Shown: piece after piece, positions 7,791 to 14,261 of the stretch
Layout: the number at the start of each line of letters is the position of its first letter
Numbering within the stretch: the first letter of the stretch is position 1
From: Proteobacteria bacterium UBA6492
Lineage (GTDB): Bacteria; Pseudomonadota; Gammaproteobacteria; UBA6429; Thiohalophilaceae
NCBI GenBank assembly: GCA_002436485.1
Contig: DJMK01000014.1
Location: 1-14,635, forward strand
DNA length: 14,635 nt
Direction of reading: 5' to 3'
Notes under the pieces: generated by a model
Seen by the model: the letters and a program-made list of their open reading frames with translations, nothing else
What the model was told of the DNA's origin: nothing
The model's database searches: none
Program-made: the position numbers and the translations under genes

Positions 7791-8897
7791 TTGAAATTGA
7801 CTTCAAATGTAAATTTCCTTGCGAAAGCGGGGTTACAGACTCTGATAGATAATCTCGTATCCCTTGGATATGAGTGTATCGGTCCTCAGGTACGTGACCA
7901 TGCCATTGTTTACGATGTAATCACGAATATCGCTGATTTACCAGTCGGTATTATTGATATCCAGTCCCCTGGCCAGTACCGTCTTGAGCAAACAGGCGAT
8001 AAGAATTATTTTCGCTGGAATAATGGCCCGCAGGCAATCAAACCCCTTGTATTCAAACCAGAAGAACCTATCTGGTCATGCCAGAAATCCCCCGACGGAA
8101 ATTTACGTTTTGAAAAAAACATGATTTCAGTAAAAAAGCGTGCCGTCATTGGTGTGCGCGCTTGTGATATTGCTGCCTTATTTTTGCAAGATAAGCATTT
8201 CCTGCACGATCATAATAAAGATGAGTATTATAGAGATAGGCGCCAGGAGTTGTTGTTAATTGCTGCAAACTGCACAAAGTCTGCTGCAACATGCTTTTGC
8301 AACTCGACCGGTGATGGCCCGCGCGCGCACTATGGTTATGACATATCCCTTACAGAGCTTGCTGATGGATTACTGGTGCATACGTTGAGCGAACAAGGCG
8401 AAAATGTAATCAAAGAGCTCGAGCTGCGCACTGCCTCACAAGAAGAACTGGCAGAAGCTGACAGTTTAATCAACGAGGCTGCCGAACAACAACGTAGCCT
8501 GCCCTCGCATAATCTAAAAGATATGTTATTTAGCAAGCTAAAGGATGCTCGCTGGCAACAAATTGCTGAGCGTTGCCTGTCTTGCGGTAACTGCACGTCA
8601 GTATGTCCAACTTGTTTCTGTCATAGCGAAAATGAAAAACCCGCGATGAATGGTGAAGTGAGTCAACATACACGTCAATGGGATTCCTGCTTCAGCCAGG
8701 AGCATAGTTATATACATGGCATTACGATACGCTCAGAAACACAGTACCGTTATCGGCAATGGCTGACGCATAAGTTTGGCAGTTGGCACGATCAATATGG
8801 ACGTTGCGGATGTGTGGGTTGTGGACGTTGCATCAGCTGGTGCCCTGTTGGCATCGATGTAACCGAAGAGCTTAACGCCTTTGCTAACGGAGCCTGA
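7791..8897 (+). CDS. hydB: Group 3b [NiFe] hydrogenase (sulfhydrogenase) beta subunit, iron-sulfur protein
   Basis: A 368-residue cytoplasmic electron-transfer subunit, the same size as HydB of archaeal sulfhydrogenases. The N-terminal two thirds is the family-specific domain, with GVRACDIAAL (121-130) and CTKSAATCFCN (161-171) as conserved Cys-bearing segments. The C-terminal third has two ferredoxin-like cluster motifs: C262-x2-C265-x2-C268-x3-C272-P and C341-x2-C344-x2-C347-x3-C351-P. These should hold two [4Fe-4S] clusters. It passes electrons between the gamma flavoprotein and the delta-alpha hydrogenase core. An in-frame stop lies at 7776-7778 and the first Met is at residue 111, so the start must be non-ATG: TTG at 7791, or TTG at 7797, which is better spaced (9 bases) from the weak gcgag at 7783-7787. 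First gene of a five-gene operon; the symbol follows archaeal hydBGDA usage. Confidence 0.9.
   Translation: MKLTSNVNFLAKAGLQTLIDNLVSLGYECIGPQVRDHAIVYDVITNIADLPVGIIDIQSPGQYRLEQTGDKNYFRWNNGPQAIKPLVFKPEEPIWSCQKSPDGNLRFEKNMISVKKRAVIGVRACDIAALFLQDKHFLHDHNKDEYYRDRRQELLLIAANCTKSAATCFCNSTGDGPRAHYGYDISLTELADGLLVHTLSEQGENVIKELELRTASQEELAEADSLINEAAEQQRSLPSHNLKDMLFSKLKDARWQQIAERCLSCGNCTSVCPTCFCHSENEKPAMNGEVSQHTRQWDSCFSQEHSYIHGITIRSETQYRYRQWLTHKFGSWHDQYGRCGCVGCGRCISWCPVGIDVTEELNAFANGA
8889..8892 (+). promoter_or_regulatory. Ribosome binding site deciding the hydG start
   Basis: GGAG lies six bases before the ATG at 8899. This supports 8899 rather than the in-frame TTG at 8881, which has no such site and would overlap the end of hydB. 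Confidence 0.6.
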
Positions 8898-8898
8898 A

Positions 8899-9729
8899 AT
8901 GGATATACGTTTTCCGCATGAAGCAGAAATCGTTGAACGGATACAGGAATCACCCAACCTGTTTACGCTTCGATTGCGATTCACCGATCCACAAACGCAA
9001 CAGGCTTATCAGTTTGAACCCGGTCAATTTAATATGTTGTATTTATATGGCGCAGGTGAGGTGCCTATTTCTATAGTATCCGATCCCATGGATGATAATT
9101 TATACGACCACACCATCCGTGCTGTAGGACGTGTTACACAAGGCTTAGCAGACCTGCACAAAGGCGACTATATCGGCGTGCGTGGACCATTCGGACGTGG
9201 CTGGCCGCTTGAACAGGCTGAGCAAAAAGATATTGTCATCGTCACTGGCGGCCTCGGTTGCGCACCCACTGTTTCGGTCATTAACTACATAATGAAACGG
9301 CGTGAGCGTTTTGGCACGGTCAATATCGTCCAGGGAGTAAAGCACTCAAACGATTTTTTCTGGAAAGAACGCTACGATATGTGGCGGAATTCTCCAAACA
9401 CGAATGTCTTGCTGGCTGCTGATGCTGGCGATGCCATCTGGCCATGGCATATCGGTCCGGTTACCAGCCTGTTTGATCAGCTCGAATATGATCCCGATAA
9501 CGTGCTTATCATGATGTGTGGGCCTGAAGGCATGATGCGCGCTGTTTCACATCATATGATTGAAAACAATATTGACGAACAATCTTTATGGTTAAGCATG
9601 GAACGTAATATGCAATGTGCAATTGGGCATTGCGGCCACTGCCAGTTTGGTGAGAAGTTTATCTGCAAGGACGGGCCAGTTTTCTCTTACCATGAAATCA
9701 GCTCCCTGTTTGGAATCAAGGGATACTAG
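8899..9729 (+). CDS. hydG: Group 3b [NiFe] hydrogenase gamma subunit, FAD/NAD(P)-binding reductase
   Basis: A 276-residue ferredoxin-NADP reductase-like subunit. The N-terminal barrel shows FEPGQFNMLY (39-48) and EVPISIVSDP (54-63), the flavin-binding segments of this family, and RGPFGRGWPL (95-104). The nucleotide-binding domain begins at IVTGGLGCAP (114-123), and MMCGPEGMMR (205-214) is the conserved CGP element. Near the C-terminus C240-x4-C245-x2-C248-x7-C256 is a [2Fe-2S] motif. The subunit links NAD(P)H oxidation or NAD(P)+ reduction to the iron-sulfur chain. It starts one base after the hydB stop and ends one base before hydD. This symbol is the archaeal sulfhydrogenase gamma subunit and must not be confused with HydG, the radical-SAM maturase of [FeFe] hydrogenases. 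Whether NAD or NADP is used cannot be read from the sequence. Confidence 0.92.
   Translation: MDIRFPHEAEIVERIQESPNLFTLRLRFTDPQTQQAYQFEPGQFNMLYLYGAGEVPISIVSDPMDDNLYDHTIRAVGRVTQGLADLHKGDYIGVRGPFGRGWPLEQAEQKDIVIVTGGLGCAPTVSVINYIMKRRERFGTVNIVQGVKHSNDFFWKERYDMWRNSPNTNVLLAADAGDAIWPWHIGPVTSLFDQLEYDPDNVLIMMCGPEGMMRAVSHHMIENNIDEQSLWLSMERNMQCAIGHCGHCQFGEKFICKDGPVFSYHEISSLFGIKGY
9718..9723 (+). promoter_or_regulatory. Ribosome binding site deciding the hydD start
   Basis: AAGGGA is seven bases before the ATG at 9731, overlapping the end of hydG. It supports 9731 over the upstream in-frame start at 9617, which would add 38 residues unrelated to the small-subunit family. Confidence 0.6.
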
Positions 9730-9730
9730 G

Positions 9731-10507
9731 ATGAAACCAAGGGTAGCTGTTCACAAATTTGCCTCTTGCGATGGATGTCAACTGGCATTCCTCAATGCTG
9801 GCGAAGATTTGCTGACCATATCGACGCTCGTAGAACTGGTGCATTTTGCCGAGGCTGGCCCGGTTGATCCGGATGCCAGGGTTGATATTGCATTTATTGA
9901 AGGCAGTATAACAACACCACATGACATCGACCGCATTCAACGTATCAGGAAAAACTGTAAATATCTCGTTACTATTGGTGCCTGTGCAACTGCTGGCGGC
10001 TTACAGGCGCTTCGTAATTACGCGAATGCCGAGCAATGGGTACCTGAAATATATGCACAACCCGAGTACATTCAGTCCTTAGACACGTCAACACCAATAC
10101 GCGATCATGTTGACGTCGACTTCGAGCTTTGGGGATGCCCGATTAGCACGCAACAACTTTTAGTCGTGCTCAGAGATATGCTTTCTAATATCAAGCCTCA
10201 TATACGGCAGGAAAAGGTCTGCATGGAATGCAAGCGAAACCAGAATATCTGTGTGATGGTGACACAGGGCAGTCCATGCATGGGGCCGGTGACACAGGCA
10301 GGCTGTGGCGCAATTTGTCCAGGTGTCGGACGTGATTGTTATGCCTGTTTTGGTCCGTCGGAAAATGCCAATACAACTGCATTGGCAAACCGTTTCGAAG
10401 GATTTGGATTTTTGCCTCAGGACATCATACGGCGTTTTCGCTTTATTAATAATAATGCGACCGTCTACAAGGCTGAGGCAGAAAAATGGTCAGCAAAAAA
10501 TGACTGA
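9731..10507 (+). CDS. hydD: Group 3b [NiFe] hydrogenase delta subunit (small subunit)
   Basis: A 258-residue hydrogenase small subunit; archaeal HydD is about 260. The N-terminal flavodoxin-like half opens with VAVHKFASCDGCQLAFLN (6-22 region), in which C13 and C16 are proximal-cluster ligands. C85 in TIGACATAGG (81-90) and C136 in WGCPIS (134-139) complete the proximal [4Fe-4S] site. The C-terminal half has exactly eight more motif Cys: C164, C167, C174, C183, C192, C196, C203 and C206, enough for the medial and distal [4Fe-4S] clusters. There is no twin-arginine signal peptide, so the enzyme is cytoplasmic, unlike group 1 uptake hydrogenases. It relays electrons from the Ni-Fe site in alpha to beta. 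Its last 8 bases overlap the start of hydA. Confidence 0.93.
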   Translation: MKPRVAVHKFASCDGCQLAFLNAGEDLLTISTLVELVHFAEAGPVDPDARVDIAFIEGSITTPHDIDRIQRIRKNCKYLVTIGACATAGGLQALRNYANAEQWVPEIYAQPEYIQSLDTSTPIRDHVDVDFELWGCPISTQQLLVVLRDMLSNIKPHIRQEKVCMECKRNQNICVMVTQGSPCMGPVTQAGCGAICPGVGRDCYACFGPSENANTTALANRFEGFGFLPQDIIRRFRFINNNATVYKAEAEKWSAKND

Positions 10508-11795
10508 CAAGACGATAAATATTGAAGTGCCTGTACTGGCACGCGTAGAGGGTGAAGGTGCTCTAGAACTAACCATTCAGGACAATAGACTTCAGGATCT
10601 AAAGCTACGAATCTATGAGCCGCCACGTTTTTTTGAAAAATTGCTTGCTGGCCGATCCTATAATGAGGTCATGGATATCGTGGCACGCATATGCGGTATC
10701 TGCCCGGTGGCTTACCAAATGAGTGCAGTTCAGGCTATTGAAAATAGTTTTAACATTAGTATAACTCCCGGTATACGGAATTTGCGTCGACTCATGTATT
10801 GCGGCGAATGGATCGAGTCGCATGCACTCCATATTCATATGCTTGCGGCACCGGACTTTCTTGGTGTAAACAACGTCATTGAAATGGCAGCGCAATATCC
10901 AGACATTGTGCGCCGTGGCCTCAAGTTGCAGAGCCTGGGCAATAGAATTATACGCGAACTCGGTGGACGATCAGTCCACCCAGTCAGCATTTGTGCAGGA
11001 GGCTTCAGCGCCTTCCCGAATGCATCCAGCTTGCAAGCATTACTGTACGATCTGGAAGAAGCTGTTGGCGATGCAGAACAACTTATCGAATGGACGACCC
11101 GGCTGGATCTACCTGAACATGGCCAGCAGTTCTGCTGTGTTGCACTATCACACGCTGATGAATACGCGATAAATAACGGAACAATCAAATCCAGTGACGG
11201 TCTGGATATCGATATTGCTCAGTACCAGGAATATTTCGTTGAACAACATGTCCCACATTCGACAGCGTTACATTCGACCCTAAATAATGAACCCTACCTG
11301 GTTGGTCCACTAGCCCGCCTCAACCTGAACCATGAAACATTACCTGATGACGTACGCGCAATCATATCCCGCTACGGCATTACAGTGCCTAGCTATAATA
11401 TGTATCACAGCATTATCGCACGGGCTATTGAAATCTATTTTGCAATTACCGAAGCCATTCGAATTCTAAAAGACCACAATGCATCTACAGCTCCTGCCCT
11501 CGCCGTTACCCCGCGCGCAGGTATTGGCTATGGATGCACCGAGGCACCGCGCGGCATTTTATGGCATCGTTACGAGCTTGATGAGCAAGGTTTTGTTAGT
11601 AGCGCGACCATCGTGCCGCCGACCAGCCAAAACCAGGCACGCATCGAGGAAGACATTCGCGTCACGCTGGAAACCCTGGGACTTGAGCGCAGCGATGATG
11701 AATTACGGGCTGAAGGTGAACGAGTGATACGTAACTATGATCCATGCATCTCTTGTGCAACACATTTCCTGAAACTTCGGGTAACCCGGAATTGA
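10500..11795 (+). CDS. hydA: Group 3b [NiFe] hydrogenase alpha subunit (catalytic large subunit)
   Basis: A 431-residue catalytic subunit; archaeal HydA is about 428. It begins with the family's RVEGEG element (15-20). The Ni-Fe ligands are C65 and C68 in RICGICPVAYQMSA (63-76) and C416 and C419 in DPCISCATH (414-422). The remaining nine residues after H422 are a C-terminal tail, expected to be cut off by the maturation protease after Ni insertion. EWIESHALH and the LVGPLARLNLN stretch are further family marks. The L1 motif has Tyr where many [NiFe] hydrogenases have His (CxxCxxxY). The ATG at 10500 is chosen because it precedes the conserved N-terminus and overlaps the hydD stop by 8 bases; an upstream in-frame start would run through hydD. 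With beta, gamma and delta it should interconvert H2 and NAD(P)H and perhaps reduce sulfur or polysulfide. Confidence 0.94.
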   Translation: MTDKTINIEVPVLARVEGEGALELTIQDNRLQDLKLRIYEPPRFFEKLLAGRSYNEVMDIVARICGICPVAYQMSAVQAIENSFNISITPGIRNLRRLMYCGEWIESHALHIHMLAAPDFLGVNNVIEMAAQYPDIVRRGLKLQSLGNRIIRELGGRSVHPVSICAGGFSAFPNASSLQALLYDLEEAVGDAEQLIEWTTRLDLPEHGQQFCCVALSHADEYAINNGTIKSSDGLDIDIAQYQEYFVEQHVPHSTALHSTLNNEPYLVGPLARLNLNHETLPDDVRAIISRYGITVPSYNMYHSIIARAIEIYFAITEAIRILKDHNASTAPALAVTPRAGIGYGCTEAPRGILWHRYELDEQGFVSSATIVPPTSQNQARIEEDIRVTLETLGLERSDDELRAEGERVIRNYDPCISCATHFLKLRVTRN

Positions 11796-12259
11796 ACGAA
11801 ATTAAAATCATAGGCGTTGGTTCTCCATTTGGCGCCGATCAGGCAGGCTGGCAACTTGTCGACGAACTTCAGAAGAAGCTCAAACACACTGAACCTGGTC
11901 ATCGCTTCACATTTATGAAAACCGACAGGCCTGGCGTTCGATTACTGTCATTACTTGAGACAAACAGCTGCGTAGTTATAATTGATGCAGTTGATAACAA
12001 ATACAAGCTCGGGGAATTGCTTCTACTCGACAAAAATGATCTGCTTGTTGAACAATCCGGATTATCCACTCACCGTACTGGTATGGCAGAAACAATTCAA
12101 CTTGGTGAAACGTTATCAATACTCCCGGAGCAGATGTTGATCTTCGGCATTTGCATCGACGTAAGCAGCGACACTCAGCTGGATTATGAAATAATTAGAA
12201 AGCTTTCCGAAGAACTTGGCACAATACTACAGCAAGAGCTGCGGTTACCACTTCATTGA
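11792..12259 (+). CDS. Hydrogenase maturation protease (HycI/HybD-type, peptidase M52)
   Basis: A 155-residue nickel-dependent endopeptidase that would trim the alpha-subunit C-terminus after Ni insertion. The N-terminus IKIIGVGSPFGADQAGW (4-20) is the family's start motif. The three expected Ni-contacting residues are visible: D16 in GADQ, D65 in VVIIDAVD (61-68) and H94 in STHRTGMAE (92-100), close to E16, D62 and H93 of E. coli HybD. The TTG at 11792 is chosen because it overlaps the hydA stop (TTGA) and puts the conserved strand right at the N-terminus. An ATG at 11744 would add 16 residues (171 total) with no family resemblance and overlap hydA by 52 bases. It is the last gene of the hydrogenase operon, so the enzyme carries its specific protease; the general Hyp proteins are not here. 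Confidence 0.88.
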   Translation: MNEIKIIGVGSPFGADQAGWQLVDELQKKLKHTEPGHRFTFMKTDRPGVRLLSLLETNSCVVIIDAVDNKYKLGELLLLDKNDLLVEQSGLSTHRTGMAETIQLGETLSILPEQMLIFGICIDVSSDTQLDYEIIRKLSEELGTILQQELRLPLH

Positions 12260-12276
12260 CTGCTTGCCTTCTATCA

Positions 12277-13224
12277 TCAGGACGGTAAAAATTCCACCGG
12301 GAAAGTGACAGTCACAGTTTTGACATTTCTTTCACCGAAATCAAACTGTTTGATTCTAGCCAACAACCTCGCTTCCAGTGTCGGGTCATTCAGTTCACTT
12401 GACTTAACGCGTACAGCAGAAACCCTGCCGCTCGCCAATATCGTTATTTCAAGCACGATCTTTCCCTTTAAACCCGGATTATGCCGGCGAGCACGTCGAT
12501 ACAAGGCATGCAATTTACTTTTATTCTTGTCCATCACGTAGGCAATATCTTCTTCAGAGCGATAGTTGCCGATTCGTGCATTTTTCCCTGTTGTACCGTC
12601 TTTGGTGTGTACGCCTGTTTTCACAGCACGGGATGTGATCAATTGCCTGGCAACAGCGCGTTCCTGTTCTGTCAATTTTGTACTACCGACGCCAGCAATG
12701 TAGGTTTTCTCATTTACGCCACCGCTGCCCTTGCCCGCTTCACTGGTCAGTTTGTCCGTATCGACACGTGCAGTTTGCTGCGCATTTACCGATTTGTTGA
12801 TCTTCTTGCCAACCATCGAATCGATTGATGAAGTATCGATTAGATCTGAAAGCTCATTACTTAATGCCAAAAGACCGCTTTTTTCTGCTTTTTTTCGTGC
12901 GACTTCCTGCTTCTTGGTCAATTTGACAATTTTCTTCGGCTGTTTTCGCTCCACCCGTGGTTTAGGTTTAGGCTTTGGCTTGGGCGGTTCAACTTTTTTT
13001 GGTTTGGGCTTTGGCTTGGGCTTTTCCAGTATGAATTTAGCTACACGTTCAGGTACTTCAATTTTTATCTGGCGCTTTTCCTCTGGCACTTCGATCTTGC
13101 CAAGTAACCAGCCAAACAGCATAAAGCCAGCCAGCATGCAAACGGCAAGAATATTAAACCTGTTATCACGCCGATTACGCGGCGACCAGTTTAAAGCGAT
13201 GTCCCGGTATGTCACTACACTCAT
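12277..13224 (-). CDS. TonB-like / AgmX-type periplasm-spanning energy transducer
   Basis: A 315-residue protein with TonB-like architecture. A short cytoplasmic N-terminus with basic residues is followed by one membrane anchor (about 24-42, ILAVCMLAGFMLFGWLLG). Then come a Lys/Pro-rich spacer (68-98), a basic helical stretch (98-118), a low-complexity Gly/Thr/Lys linker, and a C-terminal folded domain (about 222-315). That domain, including SKLHALYRRA, GKIVLEITILASGRVSAVRV and FPVEFLPS, matches the AgmX/PglI-type relatives of the TonB C-terminus. It would carry energy from the ExbB/ExbD motor across the periplasm to an unknown partner. The ATG at 13224, four bases after the exbD stop, is preferred to one at 13266, which would add a basic tail overlapping exbD. 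No TonB-dependent receptor is adjacent. It ends 17 bases from the convergent protease gene. Confidence 0.82.
   Translation of the reverse strand: MSVVTYRDIALNWSPRNRRDNRFNILAVCMLAGFMLFGWLLGKIEVPEEKRQIKIEVPERVAKFILEKPKPKPKPKKVEPPKPKPKPKPRVERKQPKKIVKLTKKQEVARKKAEKSGLLALSNELSDLIDTSSIDSMVGKKINKSVNAQQTARVDTDKLTSEAGKGSGGVNEKTYIAGVGSTKLTEQERAVARQLITSRAVKTGVHTKDGTTGKNARIGNYRSEEDIAYVMDKNKSKLHALYRRARRHNPGLKGKIVLEITILASGRVSAVRVKSSELNDPTLEARLLARIKQFDFGERNVKTVTVTFPVEFLPS
12955..13023 (-). repeat. Lys-Pro repeat tract in the TonB-like spacer
   Basis: The coding strand repeats AAGCCN-type codon pairs for Lys-Pro across residues 68-90, in two blocks (five and four KP units) split by KKVEPP. Such tracts form stiff extended rods in TonB and TolA and help span the periplasm. 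Slippage could change the number of units between strains. Confidence 0.75.
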
Positions 13225-13228
13225 TTTA

Positions 13229-13732
13229 CTAGGAACTCTTCGCTTCCTGGTGCGCCGCAAACGCAATGCGAGTGTAGTTAGCCTGACGGCAGGTAGCCAG
13301 TATTTTCCTCAATAGCTCATAAGGTATATTTTCGTCGCCCATGATCGTGATGGCATGCCCCTGCTGTTTATCTACCTGTATGAATACTCGTCGCGACAAC
13401 TGATCAATCAATGCCTGCTTAAGATCGGGTAATACTGCCGCCTTGTTTGCCAAGGCGGTATTGATGTCCATCACTTTTCTTCCATGCAGCAAAATAGCAT
13501 CATGAGTAATGGCCAGTACGAGCGTTTCTTTTGGTACTTTCTTGGCAACAGAAGTCGGTAATGCCATGTCTTTGCTCGATGGTAATTGCTGGGAACCTGA
13601 ATTAACCAGAAGAAAAAATACAAGAATAGTAAAAATATCCATCAGGGAGACGAGGTTAAGCCCTCCACGTCCTTGCATTCTTTTGAAGTGCTGCATGCGC
13701 TTGGAGCGACCTGACAGTTTTAATTTCTTCAT
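13229..13732 (-). CDS. ExbD/TolR-family proton-channel subunit with the canonical membrane Asp
   Basis: A 167-residue inner-membrane protein with a basic cytoplasmic N-terminus, one membrane helix (about 27-44), and a periplasmic domain of about 120 residues. The motif NLVSLMDIFTILVFFLLVN (26-44) holds D32, the position of the essential proton-carrying Asp in ExbD (D25) and TolR (D23). The periplasmic part ends with LLRKILATCRQANYTRIAFA, the ExbD-type C-terminal element. It would form the plug of the ExbB-type pentamer and convert proton flow into movement of the TonB-like protein encoded downstream. The ATG at 13732 overlaps the stop of the preceding exbD-like gene as ATGA and has a perfect AGGAGG eight bases upstream. 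It is the proton-competent member of an unequal ExbD pair. Confidence 0.9.
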   Translation of the reverse strand: MKKLKLSGRSKRMQHFKRMQGRGGLNLVSLMDIFTILVFFLLVNSGSQQLPSSKDMALPTSVAKKVPKETLVLAITHDAILLHGRKVMDINTALANKAAVLPDLKQALIDQLSRRVFIQVDKQQGHAITIMGDENIPYELLRKILATCRQANYTRIAFAAHQEAKSS

Positions 13733-14247
13733 TGCTGTGCCTCCTGCGAGACATTAGCAGTAGCAACAGCGTCACCTATAGAGATGTCAGGAAACAATTC
13801 CACGGTTTCAACGCTAAGTACGTTAACCACATCAGCACTTCTCACATGATCCATTACCTTGATAAGCGTTTTGTACTTGATACCTGGCTCAAGCAACAAG
13901 GTAATACTTTTTTCATCCGGGAAACGAGCTTTTATTTCCACTAATAGTTCTGAGAATTGCTCCCAACGAGTTTCGCCTTGGTTGCGTTCAAAACGTTTAA
14001 TCAGTCCGAGGTTGCTATCCTGGATATCAAAACTCTCCTGGCGTACTACCAGTTCAAGTTGTAATTTGACCTGCTCCTGTTCTGGTTGTTTAGCGTTCAG
14101 TGCAGGTAGATTAAGTTCAAGTACGGTCATGCGCGAAAATACTGCTGTAATGAGCAGGAAAGGCACCAGGATGACCATTAGATTCATAAATGCGGTGATG
14201 TTGAGCTCTTCTGCTTCATGCAGCCTTTGTAAACCACGCCTTTGCAT
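13729..14247 (-). CDS. ExbD/TolR-like subunit lacking the membrane Asp
   Basis: A 172-residue single-pass inner-membrane protein of the ExbD/TolR family. The membrane helix lies at about 18-38, with the family motif seen as LNITAFMNLMVILVPFLLIT (15-34). The residue that is Asp in ExbD and TolR is Asn here (N22), so this copy probably cannot bind and release protons itself. A periplasmic domain follows, more acidic and hydrophilic than in its neighbour, with KSITLLLEPGIKYKTLIKVMDHVR as the conserved core. The ATG at 14247 follows the ExbB-like stop by 12 bases, with AGGAG nine bases upstream. It overlaps the next exbD by 4 bases, so the two are likely made in a coupled way and may form a heterodimer. 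The Asn is encoded plainly and is not a frameshift effect. Confidence 0.86.
   Translation of the reverse strand: MQRRGLQRLHEAEELNITAFMNLMVILVPFLLITAVFSRMTVLELNLPALNAKQPEQEQVKLQLELVVRQESFDIQDSNLGLIKRFERNQGETRWEQFSELLVEIKARFPDEKSITLLLEPGIKYKTLIKVMDHVRSADVVNVLSVETVELFPDISIGDAVATANVSQEAQQ
13741..13746 (-). promoter_or_regulatory. Strong ribosome binding site for the Asp-bearing exbD
   Basis: The plus strand reads CCTCCT, so the minus strand has a perfect AGGAGG eight bases before the ATG at 13732. It is the strongest Shine-Dalgarno sequence noticed in the window, and stronger than the AGGAG of the Asn-type gene. Confidence 0.7.
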
Positions 14248-14256
14248 GCTGGCAGA

Positions 14257-14261
14257 CTCCT
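14257..14261 (-). promoter_or_regulatory. Ribosome binding site for the Asn-type exbD-like gene
   Basis: The minus strand reads AGGAG nine bases before the ATG at 14247, overlapping the TAG stop of the ExbB-like gene. It confirms the chosen start. Confidence 0.55.

Noticed and set aside
10835..11188. 117-codon minus-strand open frame inside hydA
   Set aside because: It is antisense to conserved large-subunit sequence and has no support of its own.
11834..11851. Apparent loss of the first Ni ligand in the protease (Gln where HybD has Glu)
   Set aside because: Allowing for the one-residue-shorter GSPFG loop puts D16 at the ligand position, as in HycI; the ligand is kept and only the preceding acidic residue is Ala.
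12731..13315. 194-codon open frame on the plus strand, opposite the TonB-like gene and the end of exbD
   Set aside because: It is the shadow of the Lys-Pro repeat, giving a Gly-Leu-Phe-rich low-complexity product with no family resemblance; the minus-strand genes explain the region.
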